Positions 27,913-35,810 of a stretch of 64,000 bases of DNA are shown piece by piece (position 1 is the stretch's first letter; each line of letters begins with the position of its first letter). Made by a program: the position numbers and the translations under genes. A model generated the notes under the pieces. The model worked only from the letters and a program-made list of their open reading frames with translations, was not told where the DNA came from and did not search any database. Source of the DNA: JBKHXF01 sp046566145 (GTDB lineage Bacteria > Actinomycetota > Nitriliruptoria > Nitriliruptorales > Nitriliruptoraceae); contig JBKHXF010000011.1 of assembly GCA_046566145.1 (NCBI GenBank), forward strand, positions 13,014 to 77,013, in the 5' to 3' direction.

Positions 27913-28236
27913 ATGGGCGACCGCCGCAAGCAGAAGAAGGCCGCGAAGCTCGAGGCGAAGGCGGAGGAGCTCCGCAGCGCCGCCGACGAGCTGGCCGAGA
28001 AGGCCGCGGCCAAGGCGCGCTCCCTCTCCGACGCCGCGTCGTCCAGGGTCGCCGACCTGACCGACGAGGTGGGAGCCGCCGTGGGCCGCAGGAACCAGAC
28101 CGAGGACGAGAAGGGCGGCAGGAAGGGGCTGCTGGTGCTGCTCGCCAGCGCCGTCGGCGCCGCCGCGTTCTTCCTGAAGAAGAAGCGTGAGCAGGAGCTC
28201 GACGAGGCGCTGTGGGAGGAGCCCCGCGCCCTCTGA
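27913..28236 (+). CDS. Small Ala/Lys-rich coiled protein with one TM segment
   Basis: 107 residues. The first about 60 residues form a charged amphipathic helix rich in Ala, Lys and Glu (KQKKAAKLEAKAEELRSAADELAEKAAAKARSL), then a TM helix GLLVLLASAVGAAAFFL and KKKREQELDEAL. The architecture resembles YtxH-type small membrane proteins, without a firm family. ATG preceded by GAGGACGACG. Function unknown. Confidence 0.7.
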   Translation: MGDRRKQKKAAKLEAKAEELRSAADELAEKAAAKARSLSDAASSRVADLTDEVGAAVGRRNQTEDEKGGRKGLLVLLASAVGAAAFFLKKKREQELDEALWEEPRAL

Positions 28237-28598
28237 CCTGCCGCACGACACCGACGTCGGCCCCGCGGGGCCGGCGTCGTCGCGTCCGGGCCGATCGCGC
28301 CGGGCGGGCCATCCGGACCGTGCCCGGTCCCGCGCGTGGCGCCTCGCTGCATCGTTCCGCCGGATCCGGAGGAACCGCGACCGTACGGGGTGTGAGCCTC
28401 GCCGTCGCCATCGTCGTCCGCACGTTCCCCTCGGATGCGCAGGAACGGGCCGGGTCGGGGCGACCGTGCCGACGTGGGAGCCGTCACCCATCCGGCCGGA
28501 ATCCGGCGCCGTCGGGACGGCCACGGCCACCGGACGGTGCCGCCGGCGCCGAAGCTCGGGTGAGATGCCCCCGCCGCCCCCAGTCCCAGGAGCACCGT
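28237..28598. other. 362-bp intergenic with hairpins and two GTTCC/GGAAC palindromes
   Basis: Contains a terminator-like hairpin at 28253-28278 (GACGTCGGCCCC / GGGGCCGGCGTC) after the small coiled gene, then palindromes at 28354-28375 (GTTCCGCCGGATCCGGAGGAAC) and 28424-28446, related to a third at 30473-30494 downstream of the acyl-CoA dehydrogenase. No gene seen. Confidence 0.55.
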
Positions 28599-30371
28599 GT
28601 GAGCGCCACCGAGACCTCGCCCGAGACGACGACCTCGGCCGATGCCGAGGCGGCCCGCGAGCAGCCGACCTCCTTCGCGAAGTCGCTGTTCCTCGGTGAG
28701 CTCCACCAGGACCTCGTCACGCCGTTCCCGACGATGGACGACGCGGAGGCCCGCAAGGTCCGCGACCTCATCGCTGCGCTCGGCGACGTCACGGCCGACT
28801 ACGACCCGCAGCAGGTCGAGGACGACCGCTGGATCGGCGACGACCGGCTCGCCGCGCTCGGTGAGGCCGGGCTGATGGGTCTCTACGTTCCGGAGGAGTA
28901 CGGCGGGCAGGGCCTGTCGCAGACCGGGTACTGCCGGGTCAGCGAGGAGTTCGGCCGCATCGACGCGACCCTCGCCGTCGTGATGGGCGTGCACCAGTCC
29001 ATCGGGATGAAGGGCATCCACCTCTTCGGCACCGACGAGCAGAAGGCCCGCTGGCTGCCCGACCTCGCGGCCGGCCGCAAGCTCGCCGGGTTCGCCCTCA
29101 CCGAGCCGACCACCGGCTCGGACGCGTGGGACCTGCAGACCCGCGCGGAACGGCAGGCCGACGGGTCGTGGGTCCTCAACGGCGAGAAGCGCTGGATCGG
29201 CAACGGCAACCGCGACGTGGTGGTGACCTTCGCCCGCTCCGAGGAGCACGGCCACGTCGCGCTCGTGCTCGAGGGCGGCATGGCGGGCTTCGACTCGCCG
29301 TTCCGCTACGACACGATGGGCCTGCGCGGCAACGACCTGCGCCACCTCACCTTCACGGACGTGAAGGTCCCGGCGGAGAACGTGCTCGGCGAGCCCGGCG
29401 ACGGGTTCAAGATCGCCATGCACATCCTGAACAACGGCCGGATGAGCCTCGGGACCGGCTCGGTCGGCGCGACCAAGCACCTGCTCGAGCTCGCCGTCGA
29501 CCACACCACCGAGCGCCGGCAGTTCGGCCACGCGCTCGCCGACTTCGAGCTCGTCCAGGAGAAGCTCGCCTGGATGGTGGCGCACACCTACGGCATCGAG
29601 TCGATGAGCTACCTCACCACCGGCATGGTGGACCGCGGGGTCGAGGACACCTCGCTCGAGTCCGCGATGGTGAAGATCGCCGGCACCGAGTTCCTCTGGT
29701 ACGCGGCCAACCGCGCCTTCCAGCTCAAGGGCGGCGAGGCGTACATGCGCGACCAGCCGTACGAGAAGATCCTGCGGGACATCCGCATCTTCCCGATCTT
29801 CGAGGGCGCCAACGACGTGCTGCGGGCCTTCGTGGCCCTGTCGGGGCTGAAGGTCCTCGGCGACGAGCTGTCGGAGCTGCGCGGCGTGCTCGACCCGCGG
29901 TCCCTGCTCGAGCCGGTCCGCAGCGCCAACATCCTGCTCGACTACGTCGGCAACCGGATCCGCCGCGAGGTCCGTCCCGACCGGCTCACCCACGTCCACC
30001 CGGACCTGCGCCCCCTCGCGTCCCCCATCGGGGACCAGGTCGCCCGGCTGCGCGACGTCGGTGAGGCCCTGCTGCGCCGGCACGGCAAGGACGTCCGCGA
30101 GCGCCAGTGGCAGCAGAAGCGCCTCGCCCACGCGGCGATGGACATCGTCGGGCAGGTCGCGACCCTGTCGCGGGTCACCGGCGTCATGAACGACGTCGGT
30201 CCGGAGGCCGCCGGCGCGGAGCGCTACGTCGCCGAGACGTTCGTCCGCCGCGCCGCCGACCGGGTCGAGTCCCAGCTCGACCGGGTCGAGGCCAACGACG
30301 ACGACCGGATGCACGCCATCGCCCGGCAGGCCGTCCGCGACGGCGGGTACCGCCTCGGCCTCTACGGCTGA
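28599..30371 (+). CDS. Acyl-CoA dehydrogenase, long (ACAD9/VLCAD-like) form
   Basis: 590 residues, longer than the usual 380, with the C-terminal extension found in VLCAD/ACAD9-type enzymes. FAD-dependent alpha,beta-dehydrogenation of acyl-CoA in beta-oxidation. Motifs: GLYVPEEYGGQGLSQ, GFALTEPTTGSDA, WVLNGEKRWIGNG, GRMSLGTGSVGATKHLLELAVDHTTERRQFG. The catalytic-base segment IFPIFEGANDVLRAF contains a Glu followed by GAND. GTG at 28599 has CAGGAG 6-7 nt upstream. The last 41 nt of coding sequence are duplicated just downstream. Confidence 0.92.
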   Translation: MSATETSPETTTSADAEAAREQPTSFAKSLFLGELHQDLVTPFPTMDDAEARKVRDLIAALGDVTADYDPQQVEDDRWIGDDRLAALGEAGLMGLYVPEEYGGQGLSQTGYCRVSEEFGRIDATLAVVMGVHQSIGMKGIHLFGTDEQKARWLPDLAAGRKLAGFALTEPTTGSDAWDLQTRAERQADGSWVLNGEKRWIGNGNRDVVVTFARSEEHGHVALVLEGGMAGFDSPFRYDTMGLRGNDLRHLTFTDVKVPAENVLGEPGDGFKIAMHILNNGRMSLGTGSVGATKHLLELAVDHTTERRQFGHALADFELVQEKLAWMVAHTYGIESMSYLTTGMVDRGVEDTSLESAMVKIAGTEFLWYAANRAFQLKGGEAYMRDQPYEKILRDIRIFPIFEGANDVLRAFVALSGLKVLGDELSELRGVLDPRSLLEPVRSANILLDYVGNRIRREVRPDRLTHVHPDLRPLASPIGDQVARLRDVGEALLRRHGKDVRERQWQQKRLAHAAMDIVGQVATLSRVTGVMNDVGPEAAGAERYVAETFVRRAADRVESQLDRVEANDDDRMHAIARQAVRDGGYRLGLYG

Positions 30372-30382
30372 CCCCCGCCCCG
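30331..30382 (+). repeat. 52-bp direct repeat copy 1 (3' end of acyl-CoA dehydrogenase gene)
   Basis: Perfect repeat of 52 bp containing the last 13 codons, the stop and 11 nt beyond. The second copy begins 71 nt downstream at 30402. Confidence 0.95.
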
Positions 30383-30401
30383 CCGCGCGGACGGCATCGG
30401 A

Positions 30402-30453
30402 CCGTCCGCGACGGCGGGTACCGCCTCGGCCTCTACGGCTGACCCCCGCCCCG
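30402..30453 (+). repeat. 52-bp direct repeat copy 2 (orphan duplicate)
   Basis: Identical to 30331-30382. Encodes the same C-terminal residues VRDGGYRLGLYG plus stop out of context, so it is a non-functional copy produced by local duplication. Confidence 0.95.
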
Positions 30454-30466
30454 ACGCACCCCGACA

Positions 30467-30500
30467 CGCACGGTTCCTCCGCATCCGGAGGGACCGTGCG
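30467..30500 (+). terminator. Hairpin after the acyl-CoA dehydrogenase
   Basis: CGCACGGTTCCTCCG pairs with CGGAGGGACCGTGCG (15 bp, one T:G wobble) around a CATC loop. It includes the third GTTCC...GGAC palindrome. Confidence 0.8.
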
Positions 30501-30648
30501 CCTTCGTCCGGGTGGGGCGTCGCCGGTGGCCACGCGCCGCGCGCTTCCTCCGCCGGCGCGGGAAGCGTGCTTGAGGCGACCGCGAGCCCCGGGTCGCCGC
30601 CGGCCGCGGGGCTCGCGACGGTCCGGGTCCGCACCCGCGCCGGCGGCG

Positions 30649-30785
30649 CGTCCACATCTCCACACCGAGTTCCACAGGTGTGCTTCCACCCGTGTGACGC
30701 GCTGTCCACAAACCCACAGCGTCTTCCACAGGTGTCGTTCCCGAACACCAGTTCGCCATCCACATGTCCACCGCGTCGTCCACAC
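30649..30785 (+). other. Cluster of DnaA-box-like sites (non-oriC)
   Basis: At least seven TCCACA cores, all in the same orientation, in 137 bp: CGTCCACAT (30649), TCTCCACAC (30657), AGTTCCACA (near 30668), CTGTCCACAA (30702-30711), TCTTCCACA (30722), CATCCACAT (30757) and CGTCCACAC (30777). TGTCCACAA is one base from the canonical TTGTCCACA box. No gene uses this DNA except the first codons of the weakly supported start of the next gene. Candidate DnaA titration or reactivation site. Confidence 0.7.
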
Positions 30786-31450
30786 TCGCCACACGCACGC
30801 CGCGCCGGCGGCGCGCTGACGGCGACGAGGTGGGCCGGGTGGACGAGCGCGTGGTCGACGCGGCCGACGGCGGCGAGGACGACCCTCGCCCGCCGGCGGG
30901 GCCGCTGCTGCGCCGGCGGCGGCTGCTCGCCGGCACGGTCGGCCTGCTCGTCGCGCTCGTCGCCGTCACCCTCACCCGCGACCCGCCGCCCGCCGGTGTG
31001 CTCGACCTCGGGCCCGCCCGGGCACTCGCCCGCCAGGCCGTCGAGGCCCCGGTCGTCCCCGACCCGGCGCACCCCCACGTCGCGGTGATCGCGTGGGACC
31101 CGGGCCTGCCGGGCGCCCGAGAGCACTTCGCTCGCATCGCCCCGACGCTCGACGACGCCACGGGCCTCGCGGTGCTCGACCTGCGCGACCCGCACCTCGG
31201 CCACCTCGACGCCTGGTGCCCGACGTCCCGGAACTTCGAGTCGGACGCGCACGGCGAGCGCTTCGACGCCTACGGGTTCTGGCTCGGCGGGCCGTCGCCG
31301 CGCGGCTACGACCTGGTGCGCGCGTACGTCGACGAGCGCGGCCACCTCATCGCCGTGCTCGCCGAGACCGTCCCCGGTCCGCCGCGCGCCCCGAGGGTGC
31401 TCCCCGACGACCTCGCCGCCCCGGCCGGCCCGTCCTGCACGCGGCGGTAG
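30764..31450 (+). CDS. Membrane-anchored Rieske-like domain protein without cluster ligands
   Basis: 228 residues from ATG 30764. One TM helix (LLAGTVGLLVALVAVTL, about residues 53-69) after an Arg-rich cytosolic start, then an extracytoplasmic domain. The end, ESDAHGERFDAYGFWLGGPSPRGYDLVRAYVDERGHLIAV, matches the C-terminal box of Rieske proteins (CxCHGSxFDxxGxxxxGPxPRxL), but the Cys are replaced (SDAHGER) and only one His and a solitary upstream Cys (AWCPTSR) remain, so a 2Fe-2S cluster cannot be built normally. The chosen start lies within the DnaA-box cluster; GTG codons near 30830 may be the real start. Codon use is normal from about 30800 on. Confidence 0.6.
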   Translation: MSTASSTLATRTPRRRRADGDEVGRVDERVVDAADGGEDDPRPPAGPLLRRRRLLAGTVGLLVALVAVTLTRDPPPAGVLDLGPARALARQAVEAPVVPDPAHPHVAVIAWDPGLPGAREHFARIAPTLDDATGLAVLDLRDPHLGHLDAWCPTSRNFESDAHGERFDAYGFWLGGPSPRGYDLVRAYVDERGHLIAVLAETVPGPPRAPRVLPDDLAAPAGPSCTRR

Positions 31451-31486
31451 GCGGACCGGCGACGTCGACGTCGACGGCGGGGCGGC

Positions 31487-33481
31487 CTACCAGTGCACGC
31501 CCTTGAGCAGGTACGCGAACGCGAGGCCCTCGCTCGAGGCCTTCTCCTTCTTCCCGTCCTCGCCCTTGGCGGCCGCCGATTCGGGCATGAGCCGGTAGCC
31601 GGTGTGCAGGACCTGGTCGACGACCTTCGGGGCGATCGCGTAGGCGACCTCGCCGAAGTTGCCGAGCCCGGTGGCGACCTTCTTGGGCTTGGAGATCATC
31701 GCGTCGGTGACCATGTGCCCAGCCTCCTCCGGGTCGATGGCCGGGAAGTAGTCGTACATCTTGGTCGGCGCGATCATCTTGGTGCGCACCAGCGGCATGT
31801 AGACGGTGGTGAACTGCACGCCGTCGTCGATGACCTCGCCGGCGGTGATCCGGCTGAACGCATCGAGCGCCGTCTTGGACGCGACGTACGCGGCGAACCG
31901 TGGCGGGTTGGTCTGCGCGCCGATGGACGAGATGTTGATGATGTGGCCGCCACGGCCCTCGCACATCGACGGCAGCAGGGCGAGGATGAGCTTCACGGCG
32001 CCGAAGTAGTTGAGCTGCATCGTGCGCTCGAAGTCGTGGAAGCGGTCGATCGACAGCTTCACGGAGCGGCGGATGGAGCGGCCGGCGTTGTTGACGAGCA
32101 CGTCGACGTGCCCGTGGGCGTCGAGGACCTCGGCGGCCATCCGCGAGATGTCGTCCATGTCGGACAGGTCGCACGGGTGGACGCTCGCGGTGCCGCCGAG
32201 CTCGCGGATCTCGTCGGCGACGGCCTCGAGCTTCTCGCGGGTGCGGCTGACGAGCAGGACGTGGGCACCGGCCTCGCCGCACTGCAGCGCGACCTCCCTG
32301 CCGATGCCGTCGGACGCGCCGGTGACGAGCACGACCTTGTCGCCGATGGCGCCGTTGAGGGTCCGGTCCTTGAACAGGTCCGGGTCGAGGTGGCGGTGCC
32401 AGTGGTCCCACAGCCGCCACGCGTAGTCCTCGAGGCGAGGGCAGGCGATGCCGGTGCCGTCGAGCGCGGCGATGGTCTCGGTCGCGTCGTAGCGGGTCGG
32501 CCAGTTGATGTAGCCGAGCGCCATGTCGGGGATGCCGAGGTCGGACAGCACCGCCTGCTTGGCGTTCCGGACCGGCGGCAGCGACCCGACGACGTTCTTC
32601 ACGCCCTTGGGGATGAGGTCGAGCGCGCGCGAGTCGATGCGGACCGCGAACCTCGGCGCGGACGCCGCGTCGGCGAAGATGTTGAGGATCTCGCCGGCGC
32701 GGTACGGCTCCGGGTCGACCAGGTGGTAGGCGCGGCCGTCCCACTGCTCGTCGTCGAGGTGGGCGATGTGGTCGAGCGCCGCGGTGACGTAGTCGACCGG
32801 GACGATGTTGATGCGCCGGCCCTCCAGCCCGATCAGCGGGAACCACTGCGGCAGCGCCCCGCGGAGCCGCTTGAGCAGCGGGAAGAAGTACATCGGGCCG
32901 TCGACCTTGTCGATGTACCCGGTGCGCGAGTCGCCGACGACGATGCCGGGCCGGTAGACCCGCCACGGCACCGGGCACTCCTCGCGGACGATGCGCTCGG
33001 ACTCGTGCTTGGTCGCGAAGTAGGGGTGGTCGAGCCCGGTGGCCTCGTCGAACATCCGCTCGGTGAAGCGGCCCTCGAACGTGCCCGCGACGGCGATCGA
33101 CGAGACGTGGTGGAACCGGGTCCGCGACCCGAGCCGCGCGACCGCCTCGAGGACGTGCCGGGTGCCCTCGACGTTGGCCTGCTGCTGGGCCTCCTCGGAG
33201 GCCTCGAGGTCGTAGACGGCGGCGCAGTGGATGACGTGGTCGACGTCGGCGGCGATGCCCTTGAGCGCCTTGATGGTCAGCCCGAGCCGTTCCTGCGTGA
33301 TGTCGCCGACCAGCGGCTTGATGCGCCGCGTGGTGGTGCCCCACTCCTTCATCCGCTGCTGCAGCCGCGGCATCGACGCCTCGCGGACCAGGCAGTAGAT
33401 GGGGCCGGTGCGGGTCTCGAGCAGCCGCTCGACGAGCTGGCCGCCGATGAACCCGGTCGCTCCCGTGACGAGGTAGCCCAC
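31487..33481 (-). CDS. Two-domain SDR fatty acyl-CoA reductase-like enzyme
   Basis: 664 residues. N-terminal extended SDR (NAD_binding_4, about 1-370): YLVTGATGFIGGQLVERLLE, then HCAAVYDL, HVSSIAVAG and YFATKHESERIV (YxxxK). C-terminal classical SDR (about 385-620): VVLVTGASDGIGREVALQCGEAGAHVLLVSR, VLVNNAGRSIRRS, ISSIGAQTNPPRFAAYVASKTALDAFSR with active-site Ser, Tyr and Lys. This architecture matches fatty acyl-CoA reductases such as mycobacterial AcrA1 (Rv3391), which reduce acyl-CoA to aldehyde or alcohol for wax or lipid synthesis. GTG at 33481 follows GGGAGGACA. Linker at about 340-380 contains SYINWPTRYD. Confidence 0.85.
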   Translation of the reverse strand: MGYLVTGATGFIGGQLVERLLETRTGPIYCLVREASMPRLQQRMKEWGTTTRRIKPLVGDITQERLGLTIKALKGIAADVDHVIHCAAVYDLEASEEAQQQANVEGTRHVLEAVARLGSRTRFHHVSSIAVAGTFEGRFTERMFDEATGLDHPYFATKHESERIVREECPVPWRVYRPGIVVGDSRTGYIDKVDGPMYFFPLLKRLRGALPQWFPLIGLEGRRINIVPVDYVTAALDHIAHLDDEQWDGRAYHLVDPEPYRAGEILNIFADAASAPRFAVRIDSRALDLIPKGVKNVVGSLPPVRNAKQAVLSDLGIPDMALGYINWPTRYDATETIAALDGTGIACPRLEDYAWRLWDHWHRHLDPDLFKDRTLNGAIGDKVVLVTGASDGIGREVALQCGEAGAHVLLVSRTREKLEAVADEIRELGGTASVHPCDLSDMDDISRMAAEVLDAHGHVDVLVNNAGRSIRRSVKLSIDRFHDFERTMQLNYFGAVKLILALLPSMCEGRGGHIINISSIGAQTNPPRFAAYVASKTALDAFSRITAGEVIDDGVQFTTVYMPLVRTKMIAPTKMYDYFPAIDPEEAGHMVTDAMISKPKKVATGLGNFGEVAYAIAPKVVDQVLHTGYRLMPESAAAKGEDGKKEKASSEGLAFAYLLKGVHW

Positions 33482-33658
33482 GTCGGTGTGTCCTCCCAGT
33501 GCGGTGCCGCGGCTCCCACCGGCAGGGACCGACCGTCGTGGTCGGGGTGGCGTGCGGCGCTCCCGGTGGGGGACCCTAGGCAGCCGCCGGCGCGCGTGCA
33601 CCGCGTCCGCCGGCGGCTCCGAACCCCCGCCACCCACGCCGCACCGTCAGGACCCGCC

Positions 33659-34000
33659 GTGCTCGACCGCGTCCGCCAGCGCCTCGAGGCCGCCCGCGCC
33701 GAGCGGATGGCCGCGACCCTCGACACCGTCGACGGCGAGGAGGTCGACCTCGCTACCTCCACGATCCGCCCCGACGGGCTCGCGTTCGTGACGTCGTTCC
33801 GGTTCGTCGTGCACGACTACGCGGCGATGCGCGAGGTGTCGGTCCCGTGGGACGCGATCACGCGCTCCGAGGTCGGCCCGGCCGACCTCGGCATCGCGCG
33901 GGTCCGCCTGTGGCTCGACGCCCCGGACGGCGAGCCCGACCAGGTCGACGTCGAGGTCCCCGAGCGCCTCGCCGACGCCCTGCGCGTGCGCCTCGGTTGA
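33659..34000 (+). CDS. Small hypothetical protein, 113 aa
   Basis: LDRVRQRLEAARAERMAATLDTVDGEEVDLATSTIRPDGLAFVTSFRFVVHDYAAMREVSVPWDAITRSEVGPADLGIARVRLWLDAPDGEPDQVDVEVPERLADALRVRLG is soluble with a probable coiled N-terminus and beta-rich rest. No family recognised. GTG start has AGGA 7 nt upstream. Lies between the acyl reductase (divergent) and tRNA-Ala (13 nt downstream, opposite strand). Confidence 0.65.
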   Translation: MLDRVRQRLEAARAERMAATLDTVDGEEVDLATSTIRPDGLAFVTSFRFVVHDYAAMREVSVPWDAITRSEVGPADLGIARVRLWLDAPDGEPDQVDVEVPERLADALRVRLG

Positions 34001-34013
34001 CGGCGGCGAGCGG

Positions 34014-34086
34014 TGGACCCGACAGGAATCGAACCTGCGACCTCCTGCTTGCAAAGCAGGCGCTCTGCCAATTGAGCTACGGGCCC
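34014..34086 (-). tRNA. tRNA-Ala (TGC)
   Basis: 73-nt cloverleaf on the minus strand. Acceptor GGGCCCG/CGGGTCC includes the G3:U70 identity pair, anticodon stem CCTGC/GCAGG with loop TTTGCAA (anticodon TGC), T arm GCAGG TTCGATT CCTGT, discriminator A. In mycobacteria it follows tRNA-Ile directly; here 8 kb of genes intervene. Confidence 0.97.
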
Positions 34087-34121
34087 GTGCGGTCGGCGAT
34101 GGTACGCCCTGCGGGCCCGAC

Positions 34122-34562
34122 CTAGAACCGGTGCTCGATGCCCCGCAGGAACCGCGACTGGCGCAGCTGCTCGACCCGGTCGGCCTTGCGCCCCGCCGCG
34201 CCGCGCTCCACGAGCCGGTCGAGCAGGTCGGTGACCGCCTTGGGGTCGAAGGGCTTGACCAGGTAGGCGTCCGCGCCGGCCTCGTACCCGCGGATGTGGT
34301 CGTCCTCGGAGGCCGCGGCGGTGAGCTGGACGACGGGGACCTCGTGGTGTCGCTCGCTGGCCCGGATGTTGCGCACCACCGCGAAGCCGTCCGCGCCGGG
34401 GAGCATGACGTCGACCAGGGCCGCGTCGAACCGTGCGGCGTCGAGCCCGTCGATGGCGGCCTGCCCGTCGGACTCGCGCACGAGCTCGTGCCCCGTCGCC
34501 TCGAGGACGAACGTGACCAGGGTGGCGACGTCGTCGTCGTCCTCGACCAGGAGCAGGCGCAT
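34122..34562 (-). CDS. Single-domain response regulator receiver
   Basis: 146 residues. CheY-like receiver (about 1-120): acidic pocket VEDDDD, phospho-acceptor Asp in ALVDVMLPGADGF (about residue 51), Thr in VVQLTAAASED, and Lys in YLVKPFDP. There is no DNA-binding output domain; the tail is basic (KADRVEQLRQSRFLRGIEHRF). No partner kinase is adjacent; the histidine kinase at 51180 is a distant candidate. The end lies 36 nt from tRNA-Ala. Confidence 0.9.
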   Translation of the reverse strand: MRLLLVEDDDDVATLVTFVLEATGHELVRESDGQAAIDGLDAARFDAALVDVMLPGADGFAVVRNIRASERHHEVPVVQLTAAASEDDHIRGYEAGADAYLVKPFDPKAVTDLLDRLVERGAAGRKADRVEQLRQSRFLRGIEHRF

Positions 34563-34631
34563 ACGGTGTCGATCCGGTGGCAGGGGCGCCGCGGAGTGTG
34601 CCCGACACCACGAGGCGATGTGGAGACGATC

Positions 34632-35096
34632 GTGGGTGACGAGGTCGAGGTCCCGAACCGCGCGGCGATGGACGCGCTGTTCCGGGCGGACGGGTGGGCG
34701 GCGCACGCGGGGGTGACGCTCGACGACTGGGGCGGCGGCTGGGCGCGGGTGACCTACGTCCCCCGGGCCGACCACCGCAACTTCGGTGGGGTGGTCCACG
34801 GCGGCGCGGTGTTCTCCGCGGGCGACGTCGCCTTCGCGGTGGCGTCGAACTCGTGGGGCCGTTCCGCCGTGGCGCTCAGCATCGACACGCACTTCCTCGC
34901 CGCGCCGGCGGTCGGCGCGCCCCTGACCGTGGTCGCGACCGAACGCAACCGCACCCGCCGCACCGCGAGCTACGACATCGTCGGTACCGCGCCCGACGGC
35001 GCGGCGGTCGCGACGTGGCACGCGATGGTCTACCGCCTCGACCGCTGGCACCTCGGCGAGGACGCCTGGCCCGACGACTGGCGCGCACGGCACTGA
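34632..35096 (+). CDS. PaaI-like hotdog-fold acyl-CoA thioesterase
   Basis: 154 residues. Hotdog core NFGGVVHGGAVFSAGDVAFAVASNSWGRSAVALSIDTHFLAAPAVGAPLTVVATERNRTRRTASYDI carries the HGG...D segment of PaaI thioesterases, which hydrolyse (often phenylacetyl- or hydroxyaryl-) CoA esters. GTG at 34632 with GGAG 6 nt upstream chosen; GTG at 34620 is an alternative adding 4 residues. Divergent from the response regulator. Confidence 0.88.
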   Translation: MGDEVEVPNRAAMDALFRADGWAAHAGVTLDDWGGGWARVTYVPRADHRNFGGVVHGGAVFSAGDVAFAVASNSWGRSAVALSIDTHFLAAPAVGAPLTVVATERNRTRRTASYDIVGTAPDGAAVATWHAMVYRLDRWHLGEDAWPDDWRARH

Positions 35097-35143
35097 CCCC
35101 GACCGGCGTCCGGGGAGCCGGTCCGCGACGTACCCTCGACGAC

Positions 35144-35494
35144 ATGATCGTGCTCGTCGGCCTGCTCGGCCTCCTCGCCCTCGGCCTCGTGATGACGGAC
35201 GTCATCGAGGCCAAGTTCGTGCTGGCCCCGGTCCTCGGGTTCGCCATCTGGGCCTGGGCCCGGGCGACCCTGCGGTCGTTCGCGCCGGGCGAGCGCGCCC
35301 CCGGCATGGCCGGCGCCACCAACGACGGCCCCGAGCTCGTGCTCGGCGGGGACGAGCAGACCCTCTACTGGTGCGAGGAGTGCTCGACCGAGCTGGTCCT
35401 CGTCGTGCGGGGCTCGGGGGTGGCGCCGCGCCACTGCGGCACGAAGATGCACGAGCGCACCGAGATCGCATCGCAGCGGGCCCCGCTCCGCTGA
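35144..35494 (+). CDS. Small membrane protein with C-terminal zinc-ribbon-like motif
   Basis: 116 residues. Two N-terminal hydrophobic segments (IVLVGLLGLLALGLVMTDV and FVLAPVLGFAIWAWARATL), then cytosolic tail with CEECSTELVLVVRGSGVAPRHCGTKMHERTEIA, where CxxC and the HC/H could bind zinc. No family recognised. A TACCCT hexamer at about 35131 is only 13 nt before the ATG, suggesting a leaderless or very short-leader message. Confidence 0.65.
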   Translation: MIVLVGLLGLLALGLVMTDVIEAKFVLAPVLGFAIWAWARATLRSFAPGERAPGMAGATNDGPELVLGGDEQTLYWCEECSTELVLVVRGSGVAPRHCGTKMHERTEIASQRAPLR

Positions 35495-35495
35495 C

Positions 35496-35753
35496 TCACA
35501 CCTCGCCCTCGCTGATCCGCTCGGCGCGCTCCCGCACCTGCGTGAAGTCGCCGCGCCCGCCCGGCCGGTCGGCGACGAGCCCGTCGTTGCGGGAGAACCC
35601 CCAGCCCTCGAGCTTCACGGCGATGCGGGAGAACCGACGGCGCAGCGCGCCGTCGCAGGTCTCGCAGGGGCCGGGGTCGTCGGCGCGCTCGTGGGGCAGC
35701 AGGCGGTCGACGGTCACGTCGCACGCGGTGCAGACGTACTCGTAGACGGGCAC
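35496..35753 (-). CDS. FmdB-family zinc-ribbon protein
   Basis: 85 residues. MPVYEYVCTACDVTVDRLLPHERADDPGPCETCDGALRRRFS shows the CxxC...CxxC zinc ribbon and YEYxC start characteristic of FmdB-like putative regulatory proteins. The partner role is unknown; related genes are often near envelope or metabolic loci. GTG start. Its promoter region contains the DnaA-box cluster at 35811-35882. Confidence 0.87.
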   Translation of the reverse strand: MPVYEYVCTACDVTVDRLLPHERADDPGPCETCDGALRRRFSRIAVKLEGWGFSRNDGLVADRPGGRGDFTQVRERAERISEGEV

Positions 35754-35810
35754 GCGGGGCCTTTCGGGAGGGCGGGTCCGGCTGTGGTGGCGGTCACGTT
35801 CGGGACGACG

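Noticed and set aside
31493..33658. Long plus-strand frame opposite the acyl reductase
   Set aside because: Mirror of the reductase; only the last 113 codons (from 33659) with a ribosome-binding site are accepted.
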